The position numbers and the translations under genes were made by a program. A DNA stretch of 6,606 nucleotides from positions 31,120 through 37,725 of the forward strand of contig DGVV01000075.1 of NCBI GenBank assembly GCA_002395085.1. The letters are read 5' to 3'. The notes under the pieces are model-generated. The model did not search any database, was not told the origin of the DNA, and saw only the letters and a program-made list of their open reading frames with translations. Below are positions 1 through 5,282 of the stretch, one piece after another (positions within the stretch are counted from its first letter, which is position 1; every line of letters begins with the position of its first letter). Source of the stretch: Ruminococcus sp. UBA4275. Lineage in GTDB: Bacteria; Bacillota; Clostridia; Oscillospirales; Ruminococcaceae.

Positions 1-25
1 GACCGCTGACGCTGTGACCGCTGAC
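1..25 (+). repeat. 15-bp-period in-frame direct repeat at the window edge
   Basis: GACCGCTGAC occurs at 1-10 and again at 16-25, a period of five codons (TADAV/TADST). Because the window begins inside it, a longer tandem repeat encoding an Ala/Asp/Thr linker may lie upstream. Confidence 0.45.
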
Positions 26-823
26 AGCACTTTTGACGTTGATGCTGTTTACGCTGTTGCTGTTGCGCATAATGCACTCATTGAGGCAGAAAAGGCTGTT
101 ATCGCACAGATTGACAAATTCAATGACCTTCCTGCGGCTGAGCGCGCGTCCGAAAAGACCGACGATATGAAGAAGGCGGTCAAGACCGCGAAGGCTGCTG
201 CTATTGACTACGCGAAGGCAGTCGCTATCTCTAAGGGTACGGACGGTGTGCGCTATCTGTCTACGCACAGATATACAGACTATACCGATATTGTCATTGT
301 TGACACGATTGCAAAACCGTCTGCAAAATCTGTGCGGGTCAAAATGTACGCCTTCAAAGCGGCAGACCTTGCAAATATGGGCGTTAATCCCAAGTGGACG
401 GAATATCTTGCAAGCCTCTTTTATGACAAAATCGGGGCGTCTGCAAAAGAATTCGGCTACAATTTCGTTAAGGAATTGCAGGCCGTTGTCCGCGAAAAAA
501 TCACGACGAAGGCGGGAGGATTCTCTGTAAAGTACGACGAACTTTCCAAGAGCAAGAAGAAGGTCGTTCTCTCCGTCCTCTTGGAGGCAATTTTGGGAGA
601 AGGAGTGACCTGCACTTCTAATAATGTGCGCTATCTTGATGAGTGCTTTAACACTCGCGTAAAGCCTAACACTGTCCGTTCTGCCGGCTTCTCTGAGTTT
701 CAGGAAATTGTTCTTGATGTCATCGCTCAGGTCGCTGAAGGTCAGAATGTCAAATACTCTGTTCGCGGTGTAAGCATGAAGGATATTGAGGAAAAGCAGT
801 CGTCTGTAAAGACCGCAAAGTGA
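2..823 (+). CDS. Unrecognised Ala/Lys-rich protein, 5' end cut off by the window
   Basis: The reading frame is open from base 2, so the gene very probably starts upstream; the GTG at 14 has no ribosome-binding site in view and is unlikely to be the start. About 273 residues are visible. The N-terminal part (to about residue 75) is rich in Ala, Val, Lys and Asp and should be helical. The middle, around the segment RYLSTHRYTDYTDIVIVDTI, looks like a mixed alpha/beta domain. The C-terminus is Lys-rich. I see no signal peptide, membrane segment or catalytic motif and cannot assign a family. Codon use favours GCT/GTC/GAC and the frame is clean, so it looks like a real expressed gene. The stop TGA is followed directly by the long structured non-coding region, and no U-tailed terminator separates them, so read-through into that region is possible. 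A phage structural or accessory protein would fit the context but is not shown. Confidence 0.75.
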   Translation, partial: TADAVTADSTFDVDAVYAVAVAHNALIEAEKAVIAQIDKFNDLPAAERASEKTDDMKKAVKTAKAAAIDYAKAVAISKGTDGVRYLSTHRYTDYTDIVIVDTIAKPSAKSVRVKMYAFKAADLANMGVNPKWTEYLASLFYDKIGASAKEFGYNFVKELQAVVREKITTKAGGFSVKYDELSKSKKKVVLSVLLEAILGEGVTCTSNNVRYLDECFNTRVKPNTVRSAGFSEFQEIVLDVIAQVAEGQNVKYSVRGVSMKDIEEKQSSVKTAK

Positions 824-852
824 TATATAGAGACATTTTTGAAACGGAGGTC

Positions 853-1126
853 TCCATATAAAGATTGATTATTTGAAAAATGGGAAAATCCGTGTAGACG
901 GTTTAGCGGGTCTAAACCGTCACGCAAGGGCATTCGCACTACGCAGAATTTTTCTGCAATATAGGTGTATCTAACTGTCGGGAGATAGCTTTGAACCGGT
1001 TTCCGGGTCTGTTCTCACTGCGTCCATATAAGACGGTTTACGTCTATGCGGTTTTTATATCATCTTTGCGGGCTAAAACCGTTAGCGGTTTGCGCGGTGC
1101 CTAGGCTGCAAAGATGCTGTTCTCAC
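853..1126 (+). repeat. Two imperfect tandem units bounded by TCCATATAA and CTGTTCTCAC
   Basis: TCCATATAA occurs at 853-861 and 1023-1031; CTGTTCTCAC closes each unit at 1009-1018 and 1117-1126. Both units also contain AGACGGTTTA (896-905 and 1031-1040) and a GCGGGYYTAAACCGT-like stretch (906-920; about 1069-1082). Unit 1 is about 166 nt and unit 2 about 104 nt. This suggests duplication and divergence of a structural module within the RNA candidate. Confidence 0.5.
858..974 (+). pseudogene. Possible small gene or remnant lacking a normal start codon
   Basis: A GGAGG at about 846-850 is followed by an ATA codon at 858, where ATG would be expected, and a clean 38-codon frame to TAA at 972-974. 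It reads KIDYLKNGKIRVDGL then AGLNRHARAFALRRIF. The composition is protein-like (KNGKIRV, RRIF), which suggests a short phage gene that lost its ATG, or one that starts at the internal TTG (codon 6). Against this, the same bases form two perfect hairpins (897-921 and 943-957), so the sequence may be RNA only. No family recognised. Confidence 0.25.
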
Positions 1127-1850
1127 ACCTGATTTCTAATTCGGAGGTGTTACCTGCCCGCGTTGAGTTGGTGGGCTAACTATAGCTCCACCGGCTCCGC
1201 CGGTTCTGCGGTTCTCCACATCTCGACATCTCTGCGGCTTCTGGAGAGTTGGCCGTAAACTAGCTCTGCCCCATTTTCCGCTTTTCGTACAGTTTCCGGA
1301 TTCTCCGGCTTCTGTGCGGTTTGCGGGTTGCTACGTCGCGTCTTGTCAACGCGACTATAAGGCATTCCGCGCCGCATCTCGCGGCGTGACCTAGTGTCGG
1401 GCTAGGTGGCTGGTCGCTCTGCCTGATTGAGCGTACACGCGCTGTGGGATTTTCCCGTCCCACTGTAAAGCCGTACCTACGGCTCAAACGTCTGCGGATT
1501 GTCTCCCGCAGAAATATCCGTTTGTCGAGCGAGAGATCGCCCGAGCAACTCGGTGGAAGCGGAGGTCGCCAACCGTTTATGCGGTTTGGCGGGTGCCGCC
1601 TATCCTTTAATAACCCGAAAGGGGAAACGAGCCGCGGAACAATCCGCGGCGCAGACCGCGCTCTTTGGCAATGAGCGTGCCGGTCTCGGGGTTGACTGCC
1701 CTTAGAGTCTGCGAGGGAATGTACGAATCTGATATGCCGGTACACGAGCCTGTACCTCTCCTTCGCGGGGAGTTTATCATGAATTGTGGTAGTACGCTAG
1801 GGCTTTTGTACTTGCTAATTAGTTTTGTATACGATGACAATGTTTTTATG

Positions 1851-1880
1851 CCGGAAGCCGTTCGCGGTTTCCGGTTTTAT
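1851..1880 (+). terminator. Terminator-like hairpin with a short U tail
   Basis: A 10-bp stem (1851-1860 with 1865-1874, one G-U pair) and a TTCG loop is followed at once by TTTTAT. It lies just after an AT-rich stretch (about 1800-1850) that separates the main hairpin field from a second, smaller one. It could end the upstream structured RNA at about 1880. The U tail is short and interrupted, so efficiency is doubtful, and it may simply be another RNA hairpin. Confidence 0.45.
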
Positions 1881-1884
1881 AATC

Positions 1885-2050
1885 CGCTCCGCTTTATGCG
1901 GAATCCGCCTACGTCCCCCATTGGGGGAGAAAGTGAGCAAATATGCTCAGAAGATTTTAAGCCCGCCGTGCAGAGAAAAAACCGGAAAAGTGCGGCGGGC
2001 ATACTATATCCTAGTGGTTTTTTTTGAGCGCACACTCAAAGTATGCGCTC
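1885..2050 (+). ncRNA. Second cluster of hairpins in the gene-free region
   Basis: Consecutive stems are 1889-1892/1898-1901, 1914-1919/1923-1928 (TCCCCC/GGGGGA, 3-nt loop), 1934-1939/1944-1949, 1961-1968/1993-2000 (GCCCGCCG/CGGCGGGC with a 24-nt A-rich loop) and 2026-2032/2044-2050. A run of eight T (2018-2025) lies 17 nt past the fourth stem, too far to make a classical terminator. TTTATGCGG here (1893-1901) also occurs in the first field (1576-1584), so the two fields share building blocks. It may be the 3' domain of the same RNA or a separate one; no protein gene is credible here. Confidence 0.45.
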
Positions 2051-2078
2051 ATTGACCACTCCCCTGCCCTTGCACCTT

Positions 2079-2291
2079 GAGCTTGGTTTTCTGAATCTGG
2101 TTTTTCAGATTTTGAGACCTAGACCTGCGCTGTTTGGTTTTTTGAGATCCGGATCACCGGCTTTTCAAGTCCGTGTTTGGTTTTCAAGAATCGCGCTGTC
2201 TGGTTTTTCAGATTCTAAACCGATTCGCCGCAAGACCTAAATCGTGCTGCTTGGTTTTGCAAGGGCTTATGCCGGGTTTGGTTTTGCAGGT
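2079..2291 (+). repeat. Seven copies of a U-rich YTGGTTTT hairpin motif
   Basis: GGTTTT cores start at 2085, 2099, 2136, 2179, 2202, 2253 and 2280, each preceded by CT or TT and mostly followed by a CAR or CTGA sequence that can close a small hairpin. Examples are AATCTG/CAGATT around 2099, CTG/CAG at 2202, and CTTG/CAAG at 2253. Flanks are also alike (ATCGCGCTG, ATCGTGCTG, CCTGCGCTG upstream; RGATTC downstream). Spacing is irregular (14, 37, 43, 23, 51, 27), so it is not a CRISPR array. The last copy lies inside the tRNA-like element. Confidence 0.5.
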
Positions 2292-2313
2292 TCGATTCCT
2301 GCGCTCGGCATCA
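2269..2313 (+). ncRNA. tRNA-like mini-element: acceptor stem plus T arm only
   Basis: A T arm typical of tRNA (GCAGG-TTCGATT-CCTGC, 2286-2302) is followed directly by GCTCGGC and A (2303-2310), then TCA. The 7-nt 3' acceptor strand pairs over its full length with GCCGGGT at 2271-2277 (two G-U pairs), and 2269-2270 can extend the stem by two pairs. Only 8 nt (2278-2285, TTGGTTTT) lie where the D arm, anticodon arm and variable loop should be. It is therefore not a working tRNA. It resembles the acceptor/T half of tmRNA, a tRNA mimic at the end of the structured RNA, or a tRNA gene that suffered an internal deletion. Confidence 0.6.
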
Positions 2314-2351
2314 ATTTTTGTCCGCTACTTATAATTAAGGAGGGGTTTTTC

Positions 2352-2384
2352 ATGTTAAATAATAATAAGGAGGGTTTGCTATGA
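2352..2384 (+). CDS. Ten-codon leader peptide, MLNNNKEGLL
   Basis: ATG at 2352 follows an excellent AAGGAGGGG (2337-2345). The frame encodes ten residues and ends in TGA (2382-2384), overlapping the next ATG (2381) as ATGA. Its codons for Lys-Glu-Gly are the AAGGAGGGT that serves as the ribosome-binding site of the next gene. I infer a leader that delivers ribosomes to the next start (translational coupling), or a translation-sensing leader. No regulatory codon run is visible apart from three Asn. Confidence 0.45.
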   Translation: MLNNNKEGLL

Positions 2385-2560
2385 ACAAGAATAGAAGTGG
2401 TTGCCGCCGGATCCGTCCGGTTTCCACCACGACCGCAACCGCAGAAATTGTGCTTGGTGCGCTATCTGCACCTGCGGTTATGAAGCATATTCGGTTTTGC
2501 GGCTGTGCCGCGTGCAAGCCGAAACCGGTTAAACCGGTCAAAAAGGAGGGTTTATCATGA
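2381..2560 (+). CDS. Small 59-residue Cys-containing phage protein of unknown function
   Basis: The start ATG at 2381 is set by AAGGAGGGT (2367-2375) 5 nt upstream. The protein has a basic N-terminus (RSGCRRIRPV), a Thr/Ala/Leu-rich, mildly hydrophobic middle, and a C-terminus with a tight cysteine group (CGCAAC) followed by KPKPVKPVKKEGLS. The three cysteines could bind metal or sit at a membrane face; this is only a possibility. The stop TGA (2558-2560) overlaps the next start as ATGA, and the last codons again carry the next gene's ribosome-binding site. The two linked overlaps and good Shine-Dalgarno sequences argue that this short frame is really translated. No family identified. Confidence 0.6.
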   Translation: MNKNRSGCRRIRPVSTTTATAEIVLGALSAPAVMKHIRFCGCAACKPKPVKPVKKEGLS

Positions 2561-3261
2561 CAACTCTGATTTCCTGCATCACGGTCGCCGCGTATGCCGC
2601 GACCGGCATGGTTTCTGCCATAGACCACTCTGCCGATACCGTGCAGTTCCGCACGGCTACCGGTTTGGTTTATGAGTTCTCAGGCGCTGAGGACTATGAC
2701 CTCGGTGACCTGATTTCTGCCATAATGTCCGACGAAGGAACGCCGGACGATGTAACGGACGACCGCGTTATGTCTGCGCGGTACGCTGGCCGGGTTTCCG
2801 ACTTTGTGTATCAGCCGCAGCAGTTTACGCTGTCGGATTGCGTACTTCTTGCACGCATCGTCGGCGGTGACACCACCGTCGGCTGTACGGACGGTCTGCG
2901 AACCGACATCAACTGCGACGGCAAGACCGATGCAGTTGACTTGGTACAGGCGCTCGAATATGTCTGCGTTGGCGGGGCGGCGTATGACATCGCTATGCAG
3001 GATGAGCCACTCTGGTATCCTATTTACGATTGCTTCCAGCTTGAATGCTGGGAACAGCAGGATGGAAGCCTGGAGTTTGAGGTGGTGATCTCGGTTTCGC
3101 ACGGCGACGGCACCGGCACACGGGTTAATTATGACCCGTGGTATAATCGGTTCGTCTACGACGATCCGGAAATGCCGGAAGGGATTGTCGTGTCGTTCAT
3201 CTGCTATGATCTCGGCCACGACGGCGAGATCTTTGCACAGATTGATTATCTGGTTTCGTGA
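2557..3261 (+). CDS. Mosaic protein: small phage domain, dockerin-like segment, acidic C-terminal domain
   Basis: Start ATG 2557 is preceded by AAGGAGGG (2543-2550) and overlaps the upstream stop. Residues 1-79 resemble a small stand-alone protein common in Clostridia phages and plasmids: a hydrophobic N-terminus, TGMVSAID, a beta-rich core with a GAEDYDLGD motif, and a final SARYAGR; function unknown. Residues 90-138 look like a Ruminococcus-type dockerin. FTLSDCVLLARIV is the helix of the first repeat without its calcium loop, and the second repeat has the full loop D117-x-N119-x-D121-G-x-x-D125-x-x-D128 followed by LVQALEYV. Residues 150-234 form an acidic, aromatic, probably beta-rich domain I do not recognise. 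The normal stand-alone length of the first domain (75-80 aa, from memory) suggests fusion of separate pieces. The N-terminus (LISCITVAAYAA) is signal-like but has no basic residues before it. The dockerin call is moderate. Confidence 0.75.
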   Translation: MTTLISCITVAAYAATGMVSAIDHSADTVQFRTATGLVYEFSGAEDYDLGDLISAIMSDEGTPDDVTDDRVMSARYAGRVSDFVYQPQQFTLSDCVLLARIVGGDTTVGCTDGLRTDINCDGKTDAVDLVQALEYVCVGGAAYDIAMQDEPLWYPIYDCFQLECWEQQDGSLEFEVVISVSHGDGTGTRVNYDPWYNRFVYDDPEMPEGIVVSFICYDLGHDGEIFAQIDYLVS

Positions 3262-3293
3262 TCGTCTAATTTCCTAGTATGGAGGTGTACATA

Positions 3294-4037
3294 ATGAAGC
3301 AGTCTAACATACAAAGACGCCTTGAAAAGCGTCTCGAAACCGGCCTCAAACTGCGATCATTCCTTGATGCAGCGCTTGAGACTGCCGGAACTTATTGCGC
3401 TTTTGCCGTCCTCCGCGACGAGGATCACGATGATCGCATTCCGACAGATAGGCTAAAGCGCATCCCCCTCACCCGTGCAGAAGTTAGCATGAACGAGGGC
3501 GAAGGTGCGGAAATGCGGGTCGCAGCAATGTCTGCGATCGAGTTGTACATCTCCCAAAATGAGATCACAAGCGGCTGGTTTACACACGCATACAAAGCCG
3601 CAAAACACGCCGCACGTATGGTTTTCCAAGCTGGGTACGCCACGCAGTTTGAGCCCGAACAAAAGGAGGAGTCCTCGTTTGAGGACACTCACTACGGGAT
3701 GTCTCCGCAGGAGTACCGCAACTGGAAGCGGTTCAGAGAGGGAAAACCCGCGCCGGAGCTGAAGGATGAAGAGCGGCATTATCGTTCCCGTTTAGAGGGT
3801 AAGTTCTACGTGAACGACGCCGTTGTTAAAGAGCGGGATAGCTCTATTCAACACATCTCCGCGCCGACGACCAAGTCCAACAGCAAAGATCGTGCGAATG
3901 ACCTAGCTTATGCTGCAATTCTGCGTGCAGAAATGAAGTACGGGGAAGGGTATGCAGATAAACTTGACAAAGAGTTCACGAAGATGTTGCGAGAGGGCGC
4001 GTATGCCAGCGTTGTCGAGCTGGCATATACAATTTAA
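3294..4037 (+). CDS. Unrecognised 247-residue protein, last gene of the + strand operon
   Basis: The start is taken as ATG 3294, 6 nt after GGAGGTG (3281-3287); the upstream in-frame ATG at 3279 overlaps that site and is unlikely. The gene follows the mosaic gene after a 32-nt gap in the same direction, so co-transcription is likely. The protein is charged and mostly helical: a basic N-terminus (RRLEKRLETGLKLRSFLDAAL), an Ala/Met-rich central helical part, a Glu/Arg-rich hinge around residues 125-165, and a C-terminal helical segment with AYAAILRAEMKYGEGY. No membrane segment, signal peptide or catalytic motif is seen. It converges with the gene on the other strand, with only 6 bp between stop codons and no terminator visible. 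Confidence 0.7.
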   Translation: MKQSNIQRRLEKRLETGLKLRSFLDAALETAGTYCAFAVLRDEDHDDRIPTDRLKRIPLTRAEVSMNEGEGAEMRVAAMSAIELYISQNEITSGWFTHAYKAAKHAARMVFQAGYATQFEPEQKEESSFEDTHYGMSPQEYRNWKRFREGKPAPELKDEERHYRSRLEGKFYVNDAVVKERDSSIQHISAPTTKSNSKDRANDLAYAAILRAEMKYGEGYADKLDKEFTKMLREGAYASVVELAYTI

Positions 4038-4043
4038 TGACGA

Positions 4044-4274
4044 TCACTCGATTGCGGAATCAAGGTATTCATTGATTTCGTCGAAGTAGTCAAGCGCGGA
4101 ATTGAGATTGTCCACTGCCTCTTCCATCTTTGAGTAACGCTCAGAGCCGAAGAGGTTTTCCGGCATATTGTCGAGGCATTCCTGTTCTTCGTCTCTTGCA
4201 TCCTCAATCAGGTCTTTTGCGGTTGACAAATAACCCATCGCACGTTTTAAGACATCTCTTCTTTTCGCATTCAT
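4044..4274 (-). CDS. Small acidic helical phage protein (76 aa), partner gene of the repressor
   Basis: Start ATG at 4274 (MNAKRRDVLKRAMG) follows AGGAGT with 6-nt spacing; the in-frame ATG further upstream (4319) lies inside the repressor gene and has no ribosome-binding site. The protein has a short basic start and then long amphipathic acidic helices with the segments DARDEEQECLDNMPEN, GSERY and EEAVDNLNSALDYFDEI. I recognise this pattern as a small hypothetical protein widespread in Bacillota phages and plasmids, with unknown function and probably a helical hairpin or dimer. It begins 10 nt after the repressor stop, so it is the second gene of the same operon and shares its promoter. Whether it acts with the repressor is not known. 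Confidence 0.8.
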   Translation of the reverse strand: MNAKRRDVLKRAMGYLSTAKDLIEDARDEEQECLDNMPENLFGSERYSKMEEAVDNLNSALDYFDEINEYLDSAIE

Positions 4275-4284
4275 AATATCACTC

Positions 4285-5190
4285 CTATTCAAGATTAAAC
4301 GCAGCCTTCCAAAGCGCATAATCGTTTAATAATGTTTTACACATTTTATTTTTTCGGCTGCGAATAGATTCCCTTTTTGCATAATCGTTACCATGCCCAA
4401 CATATTCGTGACGTTCAATACCTCGCACAACCTCTTCGTCAAAACTGACTGGAAAGCCAGATAATTCGCGCTGATACACGCGGTAAAATAACCCAGATTT
4501 ATAGACATTATCGTATGTTAAATACTTTGCATCGGCAATTCGTCCTTTTATATACGAACCTATATCCCTGCTGTTTATCGTGTGCTCATATCCAGAAAAG
4601 ATTATTTCGCTTGCTTTTGCCTCAACTGTAATGTATTCAATCGCTTGTTTTGCTTCTGCGCAAATATCTCGGTTTAGCCCGTCAATAGATATTATGCGGT
4701 TTTGAACATCTATATTATCCTTTTTAACGCTGAGCAACAAATCTTGCGGAACGCCACAGAATGCGAACCAATAATATGCGTTAAAAACAAATACCGGAAC
4801 ACTCGCAACGCCTTTGTCTTGGATTTTTGAGAGGTATTCAGTCAAAGACGCTGGCGAATCAATCATTTTTTCGGCGTAACCGCTTGGATCTACGAGCAGA
4901 TCAATACTCACATTGTTTATCGCTTCTGATGTATTGTGTATCTGGTTTTCTATACACCATTTAACATATTTACGAATTGCATAATATTCGTTTTGAAGCG
5001 ATCGAATATTTGTGTGCTTTCTGCTTTTGAAAAATGATATGATTTGATCTTCTTCCCAAGTACAAATATCTGCATTCAAAATCGTTTCCTGTTCCTCTGA
5101 ATGTCGAAATGGCGTTTCAAGTGATTTCGCAGTGCTAGCGCTTTTCGCAGTTTCTTTAATAAAAGCAATCTTTTGTTGTTCATTAAACAT
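4285..5190 (-). CDS. mrpR: MrpR-family phage lytic cycle repressor (catalytically dead tyrosine-recombinase fold)
   Basis: 301 residues, close to B. subtilis SPbeta MrpR/YopR (about 325). Start ATG 5190 lies 8 nt after GGAGG; the GTG at 5199 overlaps the ribosome-binding site and is rejected. Residues about 40-110 resemble a core-binding (SAM-like) domain: TWEEDQIISFFKSRKHTNIRS then YYAIRKYVKWCIENQI. Residues about 120-300 follow the catalytic-domain fold, with an AYYWFAFCGVPQDLLLSVKK segment where integrases have the first Arg region and a C-terminal helical tail. The HxxR and GH/W signatures and a clear Tyr nucleophile context are absent, as expected of a DNA-binding repressor rather than an integrase. 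In SPbeta-like phages this family keeps lytic genes off. It is transcribed leftward with the small gene downstream; the promoter lies inside an inverted repeat, implying autoregulation. Family call by eye. Confidence 0.75.
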   Translation of the reverse strand: MFNEQQKIAFIKETAKSASTAKSLETPFRHSEEQETILNADICTWEEDQIISFFKSRKHTNIRSLQNEYYAIRKYVKWCIENQIHNTSEAINNVSIDLLVDPSGYAEKMIDSPASLTEYLSKIQDKGVASVPVFVFNAYYWFAFCGVPQDLLLSVKKDNIDVQNRIISIDGLNRDICAEAKQAIEYITVEAKASEIIFSGYEHTINSRDIGSYIKGRIADAKYLTYDNVYKSGLFYRVYQRELSGFPVSFDEEVVRGIERHEYVGHGNDYAKRESIRSRKNKMCKTLLNDYALWKAAFNLE

Positions 5191-5200
5191 GGTTTTCACC

Positions 5201-5235
5201 TCCGACCGTTTTTATTATATCACATTTTGGTCGGA
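5201..5235. promoter_or_regulatory. Inverted repeat enclosing the -10: probable operator
   Basis: TCCGACC (5201-5207) and GGTCGGA (5229-5235) are exact inverted copies separated by 21 bp. One arm abuts the -35 and the other covers the expected start of transcription and part of the Shine-Dalgarno sequence. A dimer bound to both arms would span the -10, fitting autorepression by the MrpR-like protein or control by an antagonist. No second copy of the half-site was noticed elsewhere in the window. Confidence 0.6.
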
Positions 5236-5242
5236 ATGTCAA
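5214..5242 (-). promoter_or_regulatory. Near-perfect sigma-A promoter of the repressor operon
   Basis: On the - strand, TTGACA (5242-5237) and TATAAT (5219-5214) are separated by exactly 17 bp. Transcription should begin near 5207, giving a leader of only about 17 nt before the ATG at 5190. Both hexamers are full consensus, so the promoter should be strong unless repressed. Confidence 0.9.
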
Positions 5243-5260
5243 CAGAGCGGGCAGCTCTAT

Positions 5261-5282
5261 AAAAACAGCGAGTGCGGCTGTT
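5261..5282 (-). terminator. Weak terminator upstream of the repressor promoter
   Basis: Read leftward, AACAGC (5282-5277) pairs with GCTGTT (5269-5264) around a 7-nt loop and runs into five T. A second small stem (5244-5248/5254-5258) follows. It would insulate the repressor promoter from leftward transcription. The stem is short, so the call is modest. Confidence 0.4.

Larger units (their letters stand above)
841..1800 (+). ncRNA. Candidate giant structured non-coding RNA
   Basis: No plausible protein gene lies here; the longest frames are Arg-rich antisense shadows. Perfect or nearly perfect stems (pairing partners) run end to end: 897-905/913-921, 943-948/952-957, 1026-1031/1055-1060 around 1032-1035/1041-1044, 1061-1069/1108-1116 enclosing 1076-1081/1086-1091, 1125-1130/1145-1150, 1190-1195/1199-1204, 1296-1300/1304-1308 within 1289-1292/1312-1315, 1335-1341/1349-1355, 1370-1375/1381-1386, 1389-1394/1402-1407, 1415-1419/1429-1433, 1444-1449/1458-1463, 1469-1474/1479-1484, 1491-1497/1506-1512 within 1486-1490/1519-1523, 1529-1532/1537-1540 (GAGA loop), 1541-1545/1549-1553, 1567-1575/1582-1591 (one bulge), 1614-1616/1621-1623 (GAAA loop), 1631-1638/1643-1650, 1654-1663/1673-1685, and 1739-1744/1751-1756 beside 1756-1761/1767-1772, closed by TGATA/TATCA. 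GNRA loops occur only if the + strand is the RNA. Size and phage setting recall GOLLD and ROOL RNAs; membership is inference. Ends are approximate. Confidence 0.6.

Noticed and set aside
1260..1745. 161-codon frame on the - strand across the hairpin field
   Set aside because: It is Arg/Pro-rich with no domain pattern and no ribosome-binding site, and it is explained by GC-rich hairpins on the + strand.
1806..1833. Promoter-like TTGTAC, 16 bp, TATACG in the AT-rich gap
   Set aside because: Both boxes are weak, and the transcript would run straight into the hairpin at 1851. Kept only as a remark that this AT-rich gap divides the two hairpin fields.
1665..2027. 120-codon + strand frame (and a 76-codon frame overlapping it)
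   Set aside because: It runs through several perfect hairpins and a terminator-like stem, has no Shine-Dalgarno sequence at the start, and its composition is not protein-like beyond a chance hydrophobic stretch.
841..2050. Group II or group I intron
   Set aside because: I could not find a domain V-like hairpin, GTGYG start, or intron-encoded reverse transcriptase, and no split flanking gene is evident. A covariance search would settle this.
2043..2240. 65-codon + strand frame with repeated GF/VF segments
   Set aside because: The apparent peptide repeats follow from the repeated GGTTTT motif; there is no ribosome-binding site.
2079..2291. CRISPR array or integron attC array
   Set aside because: Spacing between motif copies varies from 14 to 51 nt, the repeats are short and degenerate, and no cas or integron integrase gene is present.
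2330..2335. TATAAT just before the leader
   Set aside because: No -35 at a proper distance, and transcription would begin at or after the Shine-Dalgarno sequence.
2680..3219. 179-codon - strand frame opposite the mosaic gene
   Set aside because: It is an antisense shadow of a well-supported gene with a strong ribosome-binding site and recognisable domains.
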